Below are positions 1 through 6,084 of a stretch of 40,435 bases of DNA, piece after piece. How positions within the stretch are numbered: the stretch's first letter is position 1; every line of letters begins with the position of its first letter. Source of the DNA: Elusimicrobiota bacterium (GTDB lineage Bacteria > Elusimicrobiota > Elusimicrobia > UBA1565 > UBA9628); NCBI GenBank assembly GCA_030696455.1, contig JAUYSH010000030.1, positions 1-40,435 on the forward strand. The letters are read 5' to 3'. The translations under genes were made by a program, and so were the position numbers. The notes beneath the pieces are model-generated. The model was not told the origin of the DNA. It made no database searches and worked only from the letters and a program-made list of their open reading frames with translations.

Positions 1-1
1 C

Positions 2-430
2 AGCTACGAGCAGAACTACGGCGGCATCGACGGCGACTCGGCGACCTCGACGGAGATCTACTCGATCCTGTCGGCGCTGTCCGGCGTCGGCATCGGCCAG
101 AACTTCGCGGTGACCGGCTCGGCCGACCAGTTCGGCAACGTGCAGGCCATCGGCGGCGTCAACCACAAGATCGAGGGCTTCTACGAGCTCGCGAAGGCGC
201 GCGGCCTGACGGGCGACCAGGGCATCGTGATCCCGCAGGCGAACGTGGCCGACCTCCAGCTCTCGCTCGAGGTCGTGGAGGCCGTGAAGGCCGGTAAGTT
301 CCACATCTACGCGGTGAGCCACGTCAGCCAGGGTCTCGAGATCCTGACCGGCGTCGCCTACTCGGAGATCCTGGCCAAGGCGCGCGCGAACCTGGCCCAG
401 ATGGGCAAGCCGGAAGCCAAAAAGAACTAG
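2..430 (+). CDS. Lon-family (S16) ATP-dependent protease, C-terminal part
   Basis: The 5' end is cut by the window; the reading frame is open from base 2. The 142 visible residues are the S16 serine-protease domain of a Lon-like AAA+ protease. The catalytic Ser is seen in GIDGDSATSTE (codon 38-40) and the catalytic Lys in GGVNHKIEGF (codon 167-169), with the usual ITGSxxxxGxVxxIGG-type strand between them (here VTGSADQFGNVQAIGG). The wording, especially NHKIEGF and ARGLTGDQGIVIPQANV, is closer to the LonB-like/AAA_32 group than to classical LonA. The family degrades misfolded or regulatory proteins in the cytoplasm or at the membrane. A strong terminator follows 19 bases after the stop codon, so this is the last gene of its transcript. 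The ATPase part cannot be seen, so the exact subfamily is uncertain. Confidence 0.9.
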   Translation, partial: SYEQNYGGIDGDSATSTEIYSILSALSGVGIGQNFAVTGSADQFGNVQAIGGVNHKIEGFYELAKARGLTGDQGIVIPQANVADLQLSLEVVEAVKAGKFHIYAVSHVSQGLEILTGVAYSEILAKARANLAQMGKPEAKKN

Positions 431-448
431 CGATCGGACGCCGTGAAT

Positions 449-485
449 GGAGCCCCCGCCTCGCGGCGGGGGCTCCTCTTTTTTC
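449..485 (+). terminator. Rho-independent terminator after the Lon-family gene
   Basis: A perfect 12-bp GC-rich stem (449-460 with 465-476) closes a four-base loop TCGC and is followed by TCTTTTTTC. This is a textbook intrinsic terminator. It ends the protease transcript and separates it from rlmF, whose predicted -10 element begins 3 bases past its end. Confidence 0.93.
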
Positions 486-487
486 GG

Positions 488-493
488 TAGACT
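488..493 (+). promoter_or_regulatory. -10 element of the rlmF promoter (leaderless type)
   Basis: TAGACT lies 7 bases before the GTG chosen as the rlmF start. No good -35 box is visible because the region upstream is the terminator hairpin. It is included because the same spacing recurs at many genes in the window. Confidence 0.4.
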
Positions 494-500
494 GCCCCGA

Positions 501-1364
501 GTGCATCCCCGCAACCGCCACGCCGGCCGCTACGACTTCGACCTGCTCGTGAAGCTCAGCCCCGAGCTCGAGGGCGTCGCGTACCTGAACCCATCCGGGG
601 AGCCCACCATCGACTTCACCGATCCGGGATCCGTGCTGATCCTCAATCGCGCCCTGCTGAGGACGTGCTACGGCATCGCCTTCTGGGACCTGCCGCCCGG
701 CTATCTCTGTCCGCCCATCCCGGGGCGCGCCGATTACATCCATTTCGCCGCGGACCTCATCGGTGGGCGGCGGGGGGAGTCCGTCCGGGTCCTCGACGTC
801 GGCGTCGGCGCGAACTGCGTCTATCCGATCATAGGCCGCGCCGAGTACGGCTGGCGTTTCGTCGGGTCCGACATCGACCGGGCGGCCTTGGCCGCGGCCC
901 AACGCATCGTCGACGCGAACCCCGTCTTGGCGGGCGGCGTGGAACTGCGCCTGCAGACGAGTCCCGCTTCGATGTTCTCGGGCGTCGTCAACGCCGGCGA
1001 ATCGTTCGGCCTGACCCTGTGCAACCCGCCATTCCACGCGTCGCTCGACGAGGCCCGCGAGGCTTCGCGCGAGAAGTGGGCGAAGCTGGGACGCTCCCGG
1101 GACACCGGCCGCAACTTTGGGGGAGCGGAGAACGAGCTGTGGCATCCCGGCGGCGAGGAAGCCTTCGCGCGCCGCCTGATCGAGGAGAGCGCGGCCTTCG
1201 CCGGGCAGGTCCGCTGGTTCACGGTCTTGATCTCGAAGGCGTCGTCCCTGCGGGCCGTAGAAGCGGCCCTGACCAAGGCCGAGGCCCTCGAGCGGCGGAT
1301 CATTCCCATGGAGCAGGGACAGAAAAAAAGCCGGGTCGTCGCGTGGACCTTCCGCCCAGCGTAG
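501..1364 (+). CDS. rlmF: 23S rRNA (adenine(1618)-N(6))-methyltransferase RlmF
   Basis: A SAM-dependent methyltransferase of 287 residues that matches the RlmF family along its whole length. The N-terminal HPRNRHAGRYDF signature, IDFTDPGSVLILNRALL, and LPPGYLCPPIPGRADYIH are all present. SAM motif I is VLDVGVGANCVYPI (residues 97-110) and the catalytic N6-adenine motif is NPPF (175-178). The enzyme methylates A1618 of 23S rRNA. I chose the GTG at 501 because the family begins at the HPRNRH block; an upstream in-frame ATG at 447 would put the start inside the terminator hairpin. No Shine-Dalgarno site is visible, but TAGACT sits 7 bases upstream, which fits a leaderless start. The E. coli protein is slightly longer (308 residues). 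Confidence 0.93.
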   Translation: MHPRNRHAGRYDFDLLVKLSPELEGVAYLNPSGEPTIDFTDPGSVLILNRALLRTCYGIAFWDLPPGYLCPPIPGRADYIHFAADLIGGRRGESVRVLDVGVGANCVYPIIGRAEYGWRFVGSDIDRAALAAAQRIVDANPVLAGGVELRLQTSPASMFSGVVNAGESFGLTLCNPPFHASLDEAREASREKWAKLGRSRDTGRNFGGAENELWHPGGEEAFARRLIEESAAFAGQVRWFTVLISKASSLRAVEAALTKAEALERRIIPMEQGQKKSRVVAWTFRPA

Positions 1365-1389
1365 GGAACTTTTAGGCCTCCTCGATCGT

Positions 1390-1845
1390 ATGGTAGGTAT
1401 GAGGGGACCAAAGGATTGCGGCGATCCCGTTCGGGACGCCATAGCTTACGCCGAAGCGGCGCCGGCCGCCTTCGCCTCCTGGCCGTTGCCCGAGCTCCTG
1501 CGGCGATTGCGCATCCGTTTCGGCTTGAACCGCAAGCAGCTAGCGGCCAAGGCCGGGGTTTCCGCTTCTTTGATCGGACGAGCGGAGAAGGGGGCTGATA
1601 TTCGACTCAGCACTTTGCGGAAAATATACGCGGCCGTGGGCTGCCGACTGCTGGCGCTGCCCACCGGCGCCCTTTACGACATGGATTGGGAAAGCGCCCA
1701 TCTCGACAATACCTGGCTCGACGAGAGCCGCAAGACCGAGCGGTATCTCGCCCGATTCGACCACCTGGAGGCGTTGTTTCGACGCATCCGTGAGAAGAGA
1801 ATGAATGAAAACGAAATTTCAGCTTCGGCGCCGGAGGTGAAATGA
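1390..1845 (+). CDS. XRE-family helix-turn-helix regulator, HipB-like
   Basis: A 151-residue protein with a Cro/C1-type helix-turn-helix at about residues 36-90 (RFGLNRKQLAAKAGVSASLIGRAEKG is the core, followed by LSTLRKIYAAVGCRLL). The C-terminal 60 residues are charged and probably helical, with no domain I recognise. It starts at ATG 1390; a second in-frame ATG at 1399 is equally possible. The stop codon overlaps another ATG (ATGA) within a 41-bp tandem repeat, the arrangement expected where an antitoxin gene is coupled to a toxin gene. The HTH resembles HipB-type antitoxins, but no intact partner follows; the next gene is convergent. A DNA-binding role is well supported; an antitoxin role is inference. 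Confidence 0.8.
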   Translation: MVGMRGPKDCGDPVRDAIAYAEAAPAAFASWPLPELLRRLRIRFGLNRKQLAAKAGVSASLIGRAEKGADIRLSTLRKIYAAVGCRLLALPTGALYDMDWESAHLDNTWLDESRKTERYLARFDHLEALFRRIREKRMNENEISASAPEVK

Positions 1846-1898
1846 ACGAAAACGCAATTCCATCTTCCCCGGGGCAGGTGAAATGAGCGAATACGCGG
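1801..1898 (+). repeat. 41-bp imperfect tandem repeat carrying ATGA coupling sites
   Basis: Unit 1 is 1801-1841 and unit 2 is 1842-1882; a partial third copy runs from 1883 to about 1898. Each unit begins ATGAxxGAAxACG and ends with AGGTGAA directly before the next ATGA. Unit 1 encodes the last residues of the XRE protein (MNENEISASAPEVK). Unit 2 is a complete 14-codon reading frame (MNENAIPSSPGQVK) starting at the overlapping ATG 1842. The third copy starts MSEYAVARERPAS and runs into the end of the convergent OmpA-like gene. The units have diverged, so the duplication is not recent. Confidence 0.8.
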
Positions 1899-1916
1899 TC
1901 GCCCGCGAGCGGCCGG

Positions 1917-2441
1917 CTAGTAAACCGTCTCCCAGTCGCGATAGGTCACGCGAAACTCGACGCGACGGTTCTTGGCGCGGCCGGCGTCGGTGGAATTGTC
2001 GGAGATCGGAACCGTGTAGCCCATGCCGCGGTAGCGCACCGAGGGGGGGGCGACGCCCTGCTTGACGAGGAAGGCCTTCACGGATTGCGCGCGCCGCGTG
2101 CTGAGGTCCAGGTTGTACTCCGAGGTGCCCACGCTGTCCGTGTGTGCCAGGCAGATCAGCTTCAGCCTCGGGTTCTTGAGCAGGAGCTCGGCGATCACGA
2201 TCAAGGTCGGATAGGACTCGGGCGTGATCTCGTCGCGGTCGAACTCGAATTGGATCTTGGGCATGTCGCCCGATTCCACGCGCCGCTCGAGGTCCGCCAG
2301 CGCCTCGCGGGCCCGGCGCTCCTCGTCGTCGTCGTCATGCCCGTAGGCCTTGCGGTCTTCGTCGTTGACGAAGACCGTCGGAGGGCCGGACCTGCACGCG
2401 CAGAGCAGGCCGAAGACGGCGAGGAGGAGCAGTTTCTTCAC
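1917..2441 (-). CDS. OmpA-like peptidoglycan-associated lipoprotein
   Basis: A 174-residue lipoprotein. The N-terminus MKKLLLLAVFGLLCACRSG is a type II signal peptide with candidate lipidated cysteines at 14 and 16. An acidic linker (HDDDDEERRARE) leads to an OmpA C-terminal domain at about residues 62-168: IQFEFDRDEITPES, AHTDSVGTSEYNLDLSTRRA, and NRRVEFRV. TD at 101-102 and R117 are the positions that bind diaminopimelate in Pal/OmpA. The protein should tether the outer membrane to peptidoglycan. The start is GTG at 2441, with promoter TTGCGC-17-TACACT ending 6 bases before it and no Shine-Dalgarno site, suggesting a leaderless transcript. The gene is convergent with the XRE gene and its repeat. 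Pal-like function is likely, but no tol genes are nearby. Confidence 0.9.
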   Translation of the reverse strand: MKKLLLLAVFGLLCACRSGPPTVFVNDEDRKAYGHDDDDEERRAREALADLERRVESGDMPKIQFEFDRDEITPESYPTLIVIAELLLKNPRLKLICLAHTDSVGTSEYNLDLSTRRAQSVKAFLVKQGVAPPSVRYRGMGYTVPISDNSTDAGRAKNRRVEFRVTYRDWETVY

Positions 2442-2447
2442 CTGCCC

Positions 2448-2476
2448 AGTGTAGCCGCGCGCCGGGCCGAGCGCAA
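2448..2476 (-). promoter_or_regulatory. Promoter of the OmpA-like lipoprotein gene
   Basis: On the minus strand, TTGCGC (2471-2476), a 17-base spacer and TACACT (2448-2453) are followed by 6 bases and the GTG start. The transcript would begin at the start codon. Confidence 0.6.
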
Positions 2477-2507
2477 GGACGGAATTGTTAAGCGCGCGAG
2501 GGCGGGC

Positions 2508-4037
2508 TTAGGGGGCGATGAGGTAGCGCATCGAGGCGCCCGGACCGAGCGGCAGATCCAGCGCCATCCACACGTACAGCAGCGCGGACCAGGCCAACAG
2601 AAAGAAGAACGAGTACGGGATCATCAGGGCCAGCACCGTGCCGACCTTGGCGTCGGGCTCGTACTTGTTGGCGAAGGCGAGGATGAGCGGGAAGTAGGAC
2701 ATCAGCGGTGAGACGATGTTGATGACGGAGTCGCCGACGCGGTAGGACGCCTGAGTCAGCTCCGGAGAGGTGCCGAGGAGCATGAACATGGGCACGAAGA
2801 CCGGCGCCATCAACGCCCACTTGGCCGAAGCGGAGCCCATGAAGATGTCGAGCACGCAGGTCAGAAGGATGAAGCCGATCATCAGGGGCGCCGGCCCGAG
2901 GCCGAGGCTCTTGAGGGCTTCGGAGCCGTGGACCGCCAGGATCAGCCCGATATTGGAGGCGTTGAACAGGGCGATGAACTGCGCCGCGAAAAAAACGAGC
3001 ACGAGGTACGGGGCCATCGTGACCATGCCGTCCTGCATGGCGGCCACCACGTCCTCCTGGCGCTTGAAGGAGCGGGAAGCCCAGCCGTAGGCCAGGCCGG
3101 AGACGGCGCCGAAGATGAAGATGACGGCCACGACGCCCTTGAGCACGGGAGAATGGAGCACATCAGGGCTTTTGGGGTCCCGCAGGAAGCCGTCGGCGGG
3201 CACGAGGCCGGCCAGCAGCAGCAGGGTCAGCAGGGCGACCGCCGCGCCCGCCCAGCGCAGGCCGCGCCGCTCATCGGGCGTCAGGCGCTCAAGGCTCGCG
3301 CGCGGCGCCGCGCCGGTGTACGCGCCCAGAAAGGGGATGGTGACGCGGTTGGCCACGAGGGTGCCCACGCCCACGATGAGAAAGGACGAGGTCGCCATGA
3401 AGTACCAGTTGACCACGGGGGAAACCGTGTACTTCGGGTCGATGATCCGGGAGGCCTCCTGCGTGATTCCCGCCAGCAGGGGATCGGCCGTGCTCAGCAG
3501 GATGTTGGCCGCGAACCCGCCCGAGACGCCCGCGAAGCACACCGCCAAGCCCGCGAGCGGGTTCAGCCCCGCGCTGTGGAACGCCATGGCGGCCAGCGGG
3601 ATGAGCAGGATGTAGCCGACGTCGCCGGCGGTGTGCGACAGCACGCCGGCGGCGAGCACGGCGGGCACGAGCAGGGCGCGCGGCGCGTTGAGCACGACCA
3701 TGCGCAGCATGGTCGAGAGCAGGCCGCTCTTTTCGGCGATGCTGAAGCCGAGCATGGCCACGAGCACGGTGCCCAGCGGAGCGAAGCCCGCGAAGTTCTT
3801 CACCATGTCGGAGATGATCAGGTGCAGGCCCGTCACCGACAACAGGTTCACGGGGACGATGACCGTCTTCTTGACCGGATGGAGGGCGGTCACGTCCAAT
3901 GCGGCGACCACGGCGGAGAGCAGGACGACGGCGCCCGCCAGGCCCAGGAACAGGATCGCCGGGTGGGGGAGAGCGTTCCCCGCCCGCTCGACGGCGTGGA
4001 GAACCTTCTGGAGGAGGCCGCGTTTGACGTTGCTCAT
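2508..4037 (-). CDS. AbgT-family transporter
   Basis: A 509-residue polytopic inner-membrane protein of the AbgT family (p-aminobenzoyl-glutamate/antimetabolite transporters such as AbgT and MtrF). The family's N-terminal pattern is present: a short cytoplasmic helix ending VERAGNALPHPAILFLGL, then SDMVKNFAGFAPLGTVLVAMLG and AEKSGLLSTMLR. Further on come LSHTAGDVGYILLIPLAAM, a cytoplasmic loop near residues 230-250, and the C-terminal ASAKWALMAPVFVPMFMLLG and GDSVINIVSPLMSYFPLI. Length is normal for the family. Substrate cannot be read from sequence; aminobenzoyl-glutamate uptake and sulfonamide efflux are both known for relatives. The gene is divergent from tRNA-Pro and starts 6 bases after TAGAAT, with no Shine-Dalgarno site. 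Confidence 0.93.
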   Translation of the reverse strand: MSNVKRGLLQKVLHAVERAGNALPHPAILFLGLAGAVVLLSAVVAALDVTALHPVKKTVIVPVNLLSVTGLHLIISDMVKNFAGFAPLGTVLVAMLGFSIAEKSGLLSTMLRMVVLNAPRALLVPAVLAAGVLSHTAGDVGYILLIPLAAMAFHSAGLNPLAGLAVCFAGVSGGFAANILLSTADPLLAGITQEASRIIDPKYTVSPVVNWYFMATSSFLIVGVGTLVANRVTIPFLGAYTGAAPRASLERLTPDERRGLRWAGAAVALLTLLLLAGLVPADGFLRDPKSPDVLHSPVLKGVVAVIFIFGAVSGLAYGWASRSFKRQEDVVAAMQDGMVTMAPYLVLVFFAAQFIALFNASNIGLILAVHGSEALKSLGLGPAPLMIGFILLTCVLDIFMGSASAKWALMAPVFVPMFMLLGTSPELTQASYRVGDSVINIVSPLMSYFPLILAFANKYEPDAKVGTVLALMIPYSFFFLLAWSALLYVWMALDLPLGPGASMRYLIAP

Positions 4038-4057
4038 GGACAGATTCTAGCTATAAT
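4030..4057 (+). promoter_or_regulatory. Promoter of tRNA-Pro
   Basis: A consensus -10 box TATAAT (4052-4057) has TTGCTC (4030-4035) 16 bases upstream as -35. Transcription would start near 4064, ten bases before the mature tRNA. The -35 overlaps the start codon of the divergent AbgT gene. Confidence 0.65.
4044..4049 (-). promoter_or_regulatory. -10 element of the AbgT-family gene
   Basis: On the minus strand TAGAAT lies exactly 6 bases before the ATG. It is only 2 bases from the tRNA -10 box on the other strand, so two RNA polymerases could not bind both promoters at once. The -35 region (TGAAGA or GAAGAC) is weak. Confidence 0.55.
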
Positions 4058-4073
4058 CGAGCCGCGGTCTTCA

Positions 4074-4146
4074 CGGGGCGTAGCTCAATTGGCAGAGCGC
4101 GTGGTTTGGGACCACGAGGTTCCCGGTTCGAGACCGGGCGCCCCGA
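4074..4146 (+). tRNA. tRNA-Pro (UGG)
   Basis: A complete cloverleaf. The 7-bp acceptor stem pairs 4074-4080 (CGGGGCG) with 4139-4145 (CGCCCCG), including the C1-G72 pair typical of bacterial tRNA-Pro. The D stem is GCTC (4083-4086)/GAGC (4095-4098). The anticodon stem CGTGG/CCACG encloses loop TTTGGGA, with anticodon TGG at 4107-4109. The T arm is CCCGG-TTCGAGA-CCGGG. The discriminator is A4146. The 3' CCA is not encoded and must be added by the CCA enzyme. UGG can read all four proline codons or three of them, depending on modification. Confidence 0.97.
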
Positions 4147-4159
4147 GACCGCCCCGGTA

Positions 4160-4187
4160 TTGACGAGGCGCGGCAATCCGTTATCCT
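4160..4187 (+). promoter_or_regulatory. Promoter of the small TPR protein gene
   Basis: TTGACG (4160-4165), a 16-base spacer and TATCCT (4182-4187) precede the ATG at 4196 by 8 bases. The start site is expected within one or two bases of the ATG. AAGGG between them could also serve as a weak Shine-Dalgarno site if transcription starts further up, for example from the tRNA promoter. Confidence 0.6.
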
Positions 4188-4195
4188 TAAGGGCG

Positions 4196-4672
4196 ATGAG
4201 AATCGTCTTCGCCCTCTGCCTGCTCCTTGCCGCGATCCCCGCCGACGCCCGGCGCGCCGATCCGGTCGAGAACGCGTTCGCGCGGGTGGACCGGCTCATC
4301 GAGAAGGAAGACTACACCCGAGCGCGCGACGAGCTCGACGAGCTGCAGGCCGGCCTCAAGGCCGAGGATCCGCGGCAGGTGCGTTATCACGAGCGGACCG
4401 GCGCGGTCTGGCTGCGAGAGGGCGACATCCCTCAGGCGCGCGCCTCCTTCGCGGCGGCGCTCAAGGCGGCCCAACGCCTGAAGGTCACCGGAGATATCGT
4501 GGGGAAGGCGTACGCCGGCATGGGGCTGTGCCTGCGCGGGGAAAGCAACGACCGCTACGCCCTGAGGTTCTTCCGAAAGGCGCTCGAGCATAAGCTCGAC
4601 GAGGGCACCCGGATGTTCGTGGACGACCAGATCCGCGAGATCGAGGGCGCCCCGCCCCTGCCCGCCCGCTAA
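4196..4672 (+). CDS. Exported protein with TPR-like repeats
   Basis: A 158-residue protein with a signal peptide (MRIVFALCLLLAAIPADARR, likely cleavage after ADA). The rest is helical and looks like two to three tetratricopeptide units: residues near 30-65 (ARVDRLIEKEDYTRARDELDEL), near 70-105 (HERTGAVWLREGDIPQARAS) and near 110-145 (AYAGMGLCLRGESNDRYALR). TPR proteins are protein-binding scaffolds; the partner is unknown. The in-frame ORF extends further upstream through the tRNA, so ATG 4196 is the first sensible start. It ends 14 bases before the end of the convergent 2H phosphoesterase gene. Confidence 0.75.
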   Translation: MRIVFALCLLLAAIPADARRADPVENAFARVDRLIEKEDYTRARDELDELQAGLKAEDPRQVRYHERTGAVWLREGDIPQARASFAAALKAAQRLKVTGDIVGKAYAGMGLCLRGESNDRYALRFFRKALEHKLDEGTRMFVDDQIREIEGAPPLPAR

Positions 4673-4686
4673 GGGGCGCAGTGGCC

Positions 4687-5178
4687 TCAGGCCTCCAGTA
4701 TCGTCCCGTTCGCGTCGAGCCGCCAGGGGCCGGGAGCGAGCTTAAGGCCGGCTTCGCTCGAGAGATCCTCGAGGTCCGCGGAGGAGTAGAGACCGATGCC
4801 GCCGCCTCCCGGCTCGGTGAACAAAGTGATGTGGGGCGGCACGCGCGGCACGGCGGCGGGGGGGAGGCCGAGCGCGGCCTCCAGGCGGGCGTAGAACTCG
4901 TCCCGGCCGTGCAGCTCAGCGAGCTCGATCAAGGCGCGCCTGCCGCCTTTGCGGACGAGGCGATAATCCCCCGAGGGCCGGACCGCGAACTCGAGCCCGC
5001 GGGCCGCCGCGCTCAAGGCCGCGCCCTTTAGGCCGGAGCGGGAGCCGACCACGGTCGCATGAAGCTCGCTCTTTCGGACGAAGCGCTCTCCCCCGAAATC
5101 GAGAAGCGGGGGCAGGCGCTCCGCCCCCGGGAGCGAGACGACGGCGGTGCCGCGCTTCTCGTCGACCGTCAGCTTCAG
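4687..5178 (-). CDS. 2H phosphoesterase superfamily protein (LigT/CPDase-like)
   Basis: About 163 residues with the two signature H-x-T motifs of 2H phosphoesterases: HAT at residues 40-42 (SELHATVVG) and HIT at 116-118 (PPHITLFTEPG), roughly 75 residues apart as expected. Relatives include 2'-5' RNA ligase/phosphodiesterases and cyclic phosphodiesterases acting on 2',3'-cyclic phosphate ends; the substrate here is unknown. There is no ATG, GTG or TTG near the natural N-terminus. The best start is a CTG at 5178 that overlaps the stop of the SPFH gene (CTGA), giving MKLTVDEKRG. Upstream the frame stays open only because it lies antisense-free inside the SPFH gene. The family call is good; the start codon is an inference. 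Confidence 0.75.
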   Translation of the reverse strand: MKLTVDEKRGTAVVSLPGAERLPPLLDFGGERFVRKSELHATVVGSRSGLKGAALSAAARGLEFAVRPSGDYRLVRKGGRRALIELAELHGRDEFYARLEAALGLPPAAVPRVPPHITLFTEPGGGGIGLYSSADLEDLSSEAGLKLAPGPWRLDANGTILEA

Positions 5179-6083
5179 GGGGCGGGGGCCGGCGGAGGGA
5201 CGCGCGCGGCGATCAGCTGGGAGAGCATCTCCGAGCCGGGGGGCACCATGGTGATCTCCGCGCCGCCCTCGAGCACGCGCTGGACCTCGAGGATCTCGAA
5301 CATGGCCTGCAGGATGTCGGGCGACGCGGAGATCGTCTTGAGCGCGTTGCCGACGATTTTCGGGCGCAGGGCCGCCGCTTCGGCGAAGGCGATCGCCGCC
5401 TGGCGCGAGGCGGTGCTGGCGATGATGTTGACCTGGTTCTCGCCGTCCTGCTTGATCGCGGCGGTGACCTGGCGCAGGCGGTTCACGACCTTCTCCTCGA
5501 TCTGCTTGATCATGCGCGGGTCGCGCAGATGAACCTTGCGGATGTAGACCGAGCCGAGCTTGTAGCCCCATTCGTGGGACTTGGGGGACACCTCCTCGCG
5601 CACGACCTGGCTCATCTGATGGCGGCTGCCGAGCATGTCCGCGAGCTTCATGTTCGACAGCGAGCGCACCGTCGCGTTGCTGACGTTGGCGGCGAGCGAG
5701 CCGCGCGGATCGGCGTTCTTGAACAGGAAGGCGACGGGATCGGAGACGTACATCTCGTACCAGATGCCGATGCCCATCGGCGCGCCTTCCTCGGAGTTGA
5801 CGGGCTCCGAGCGGCGGTAGACCTGGTCCATGCGCATGTCGAGCGTGTAGCGCGAGCCGATCCAGTTCACGATGAGGGCCTTGGGCCCCATCCTCAGCCA
5901 GAGGAAGTGGATGCCGGGCTCGGTGATCGTCTCGAGCACGTTGCCGAACAGCACGAAGACCTGCGAGGTCCCCTCGTAGACGATCGTGTAAAAGCCGAGC
6001 AGGCGCAGCACCCCGAGCACGACGGGCACGGCGATCCATAGGCCGAAGAAGGTGACGGCGGCGGCGAGGAAAAAGGGGCTCAT
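5175..6083 (-). CDS. SPFH/Band 7 domain membrane protein (HflK/stomatin-like)
   Basis: A 302-residue protein with one N-terminal transmembrane segment (about residues 4-30, FFLAAAVTFFGLWIAVPVVL) followed by an SPFH/Band 7 domain. Recognisable features are FVLFGNVLETITEPGIHFLW, a central stretch with SLSNMKLADMLGSR and VREEVSPKSHEWGYKLGSVYIRKVHLRDP, and a coiled-coil region ending in EAAALRPKIVGNALK. SPFH proteins form large membrane cages and can regulate proteases such as FtsH or organise membrane microdomains. It sits one base after the second SPFH gene (6085-7095), the arrangement of hflK-hflC pairs. The C-terminus is proline-rich (PPPAPAP) and its stop overlaps the 2H phosphoesterase start. 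Specific HflK identity is not claimed. Confidence 0.88.
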   Translation of the reverse strand: MSPFFLAAAVTFFGLWIAVPVVLGVLRLLGFYTIVYEGTSQVFVLFGNVLETITEPGIHFLWLRMGPKALIVNWIGSRYTLDMRMDQVYRRSEPVNSEEGAPMGIGIWYEMYVSDPVAFLFKNADPRGSLAANVSNATVRSLSNMKLADMLGSRHQMSQVVREEVSPKSHEWGYKLGSVYIRKVHLRDPRMIKQIEEKVVNRLRQVTAAIKQDGENQVNIIASTASRQAAIAFAEAAALRPKIVGNALKTISASPDILQAMFEILEVQRVLEGGAEITMVPPGSEMLSQLIAARVPPPAPAP

Positions 6084-6084
6084 G

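Noticed and set aside
447-500. Upstream ATG at 447 as the rlmF start
   Set aside because: It lies at the base of the terminator hairpin, the extra residues (MEPPPRGGGSSFF) are not family-like, and the RlmF family begins at the HPRNRH block after 501.
4024-4057. TTGACG at 4024 as the -35 of the tRNA promoter
   Set aside because: Its spacing to TATAAT is 22 bases, too long; TTGCTC at 4030 gives 16.
2928-4163. 411-codon plus-strand open frame opposite the AbgT gene
   Set aside because: Its translation is low complexity (Gly/His/Glu-rich) and runs through the tRNA; the minus-strand transporter is unmistakable.
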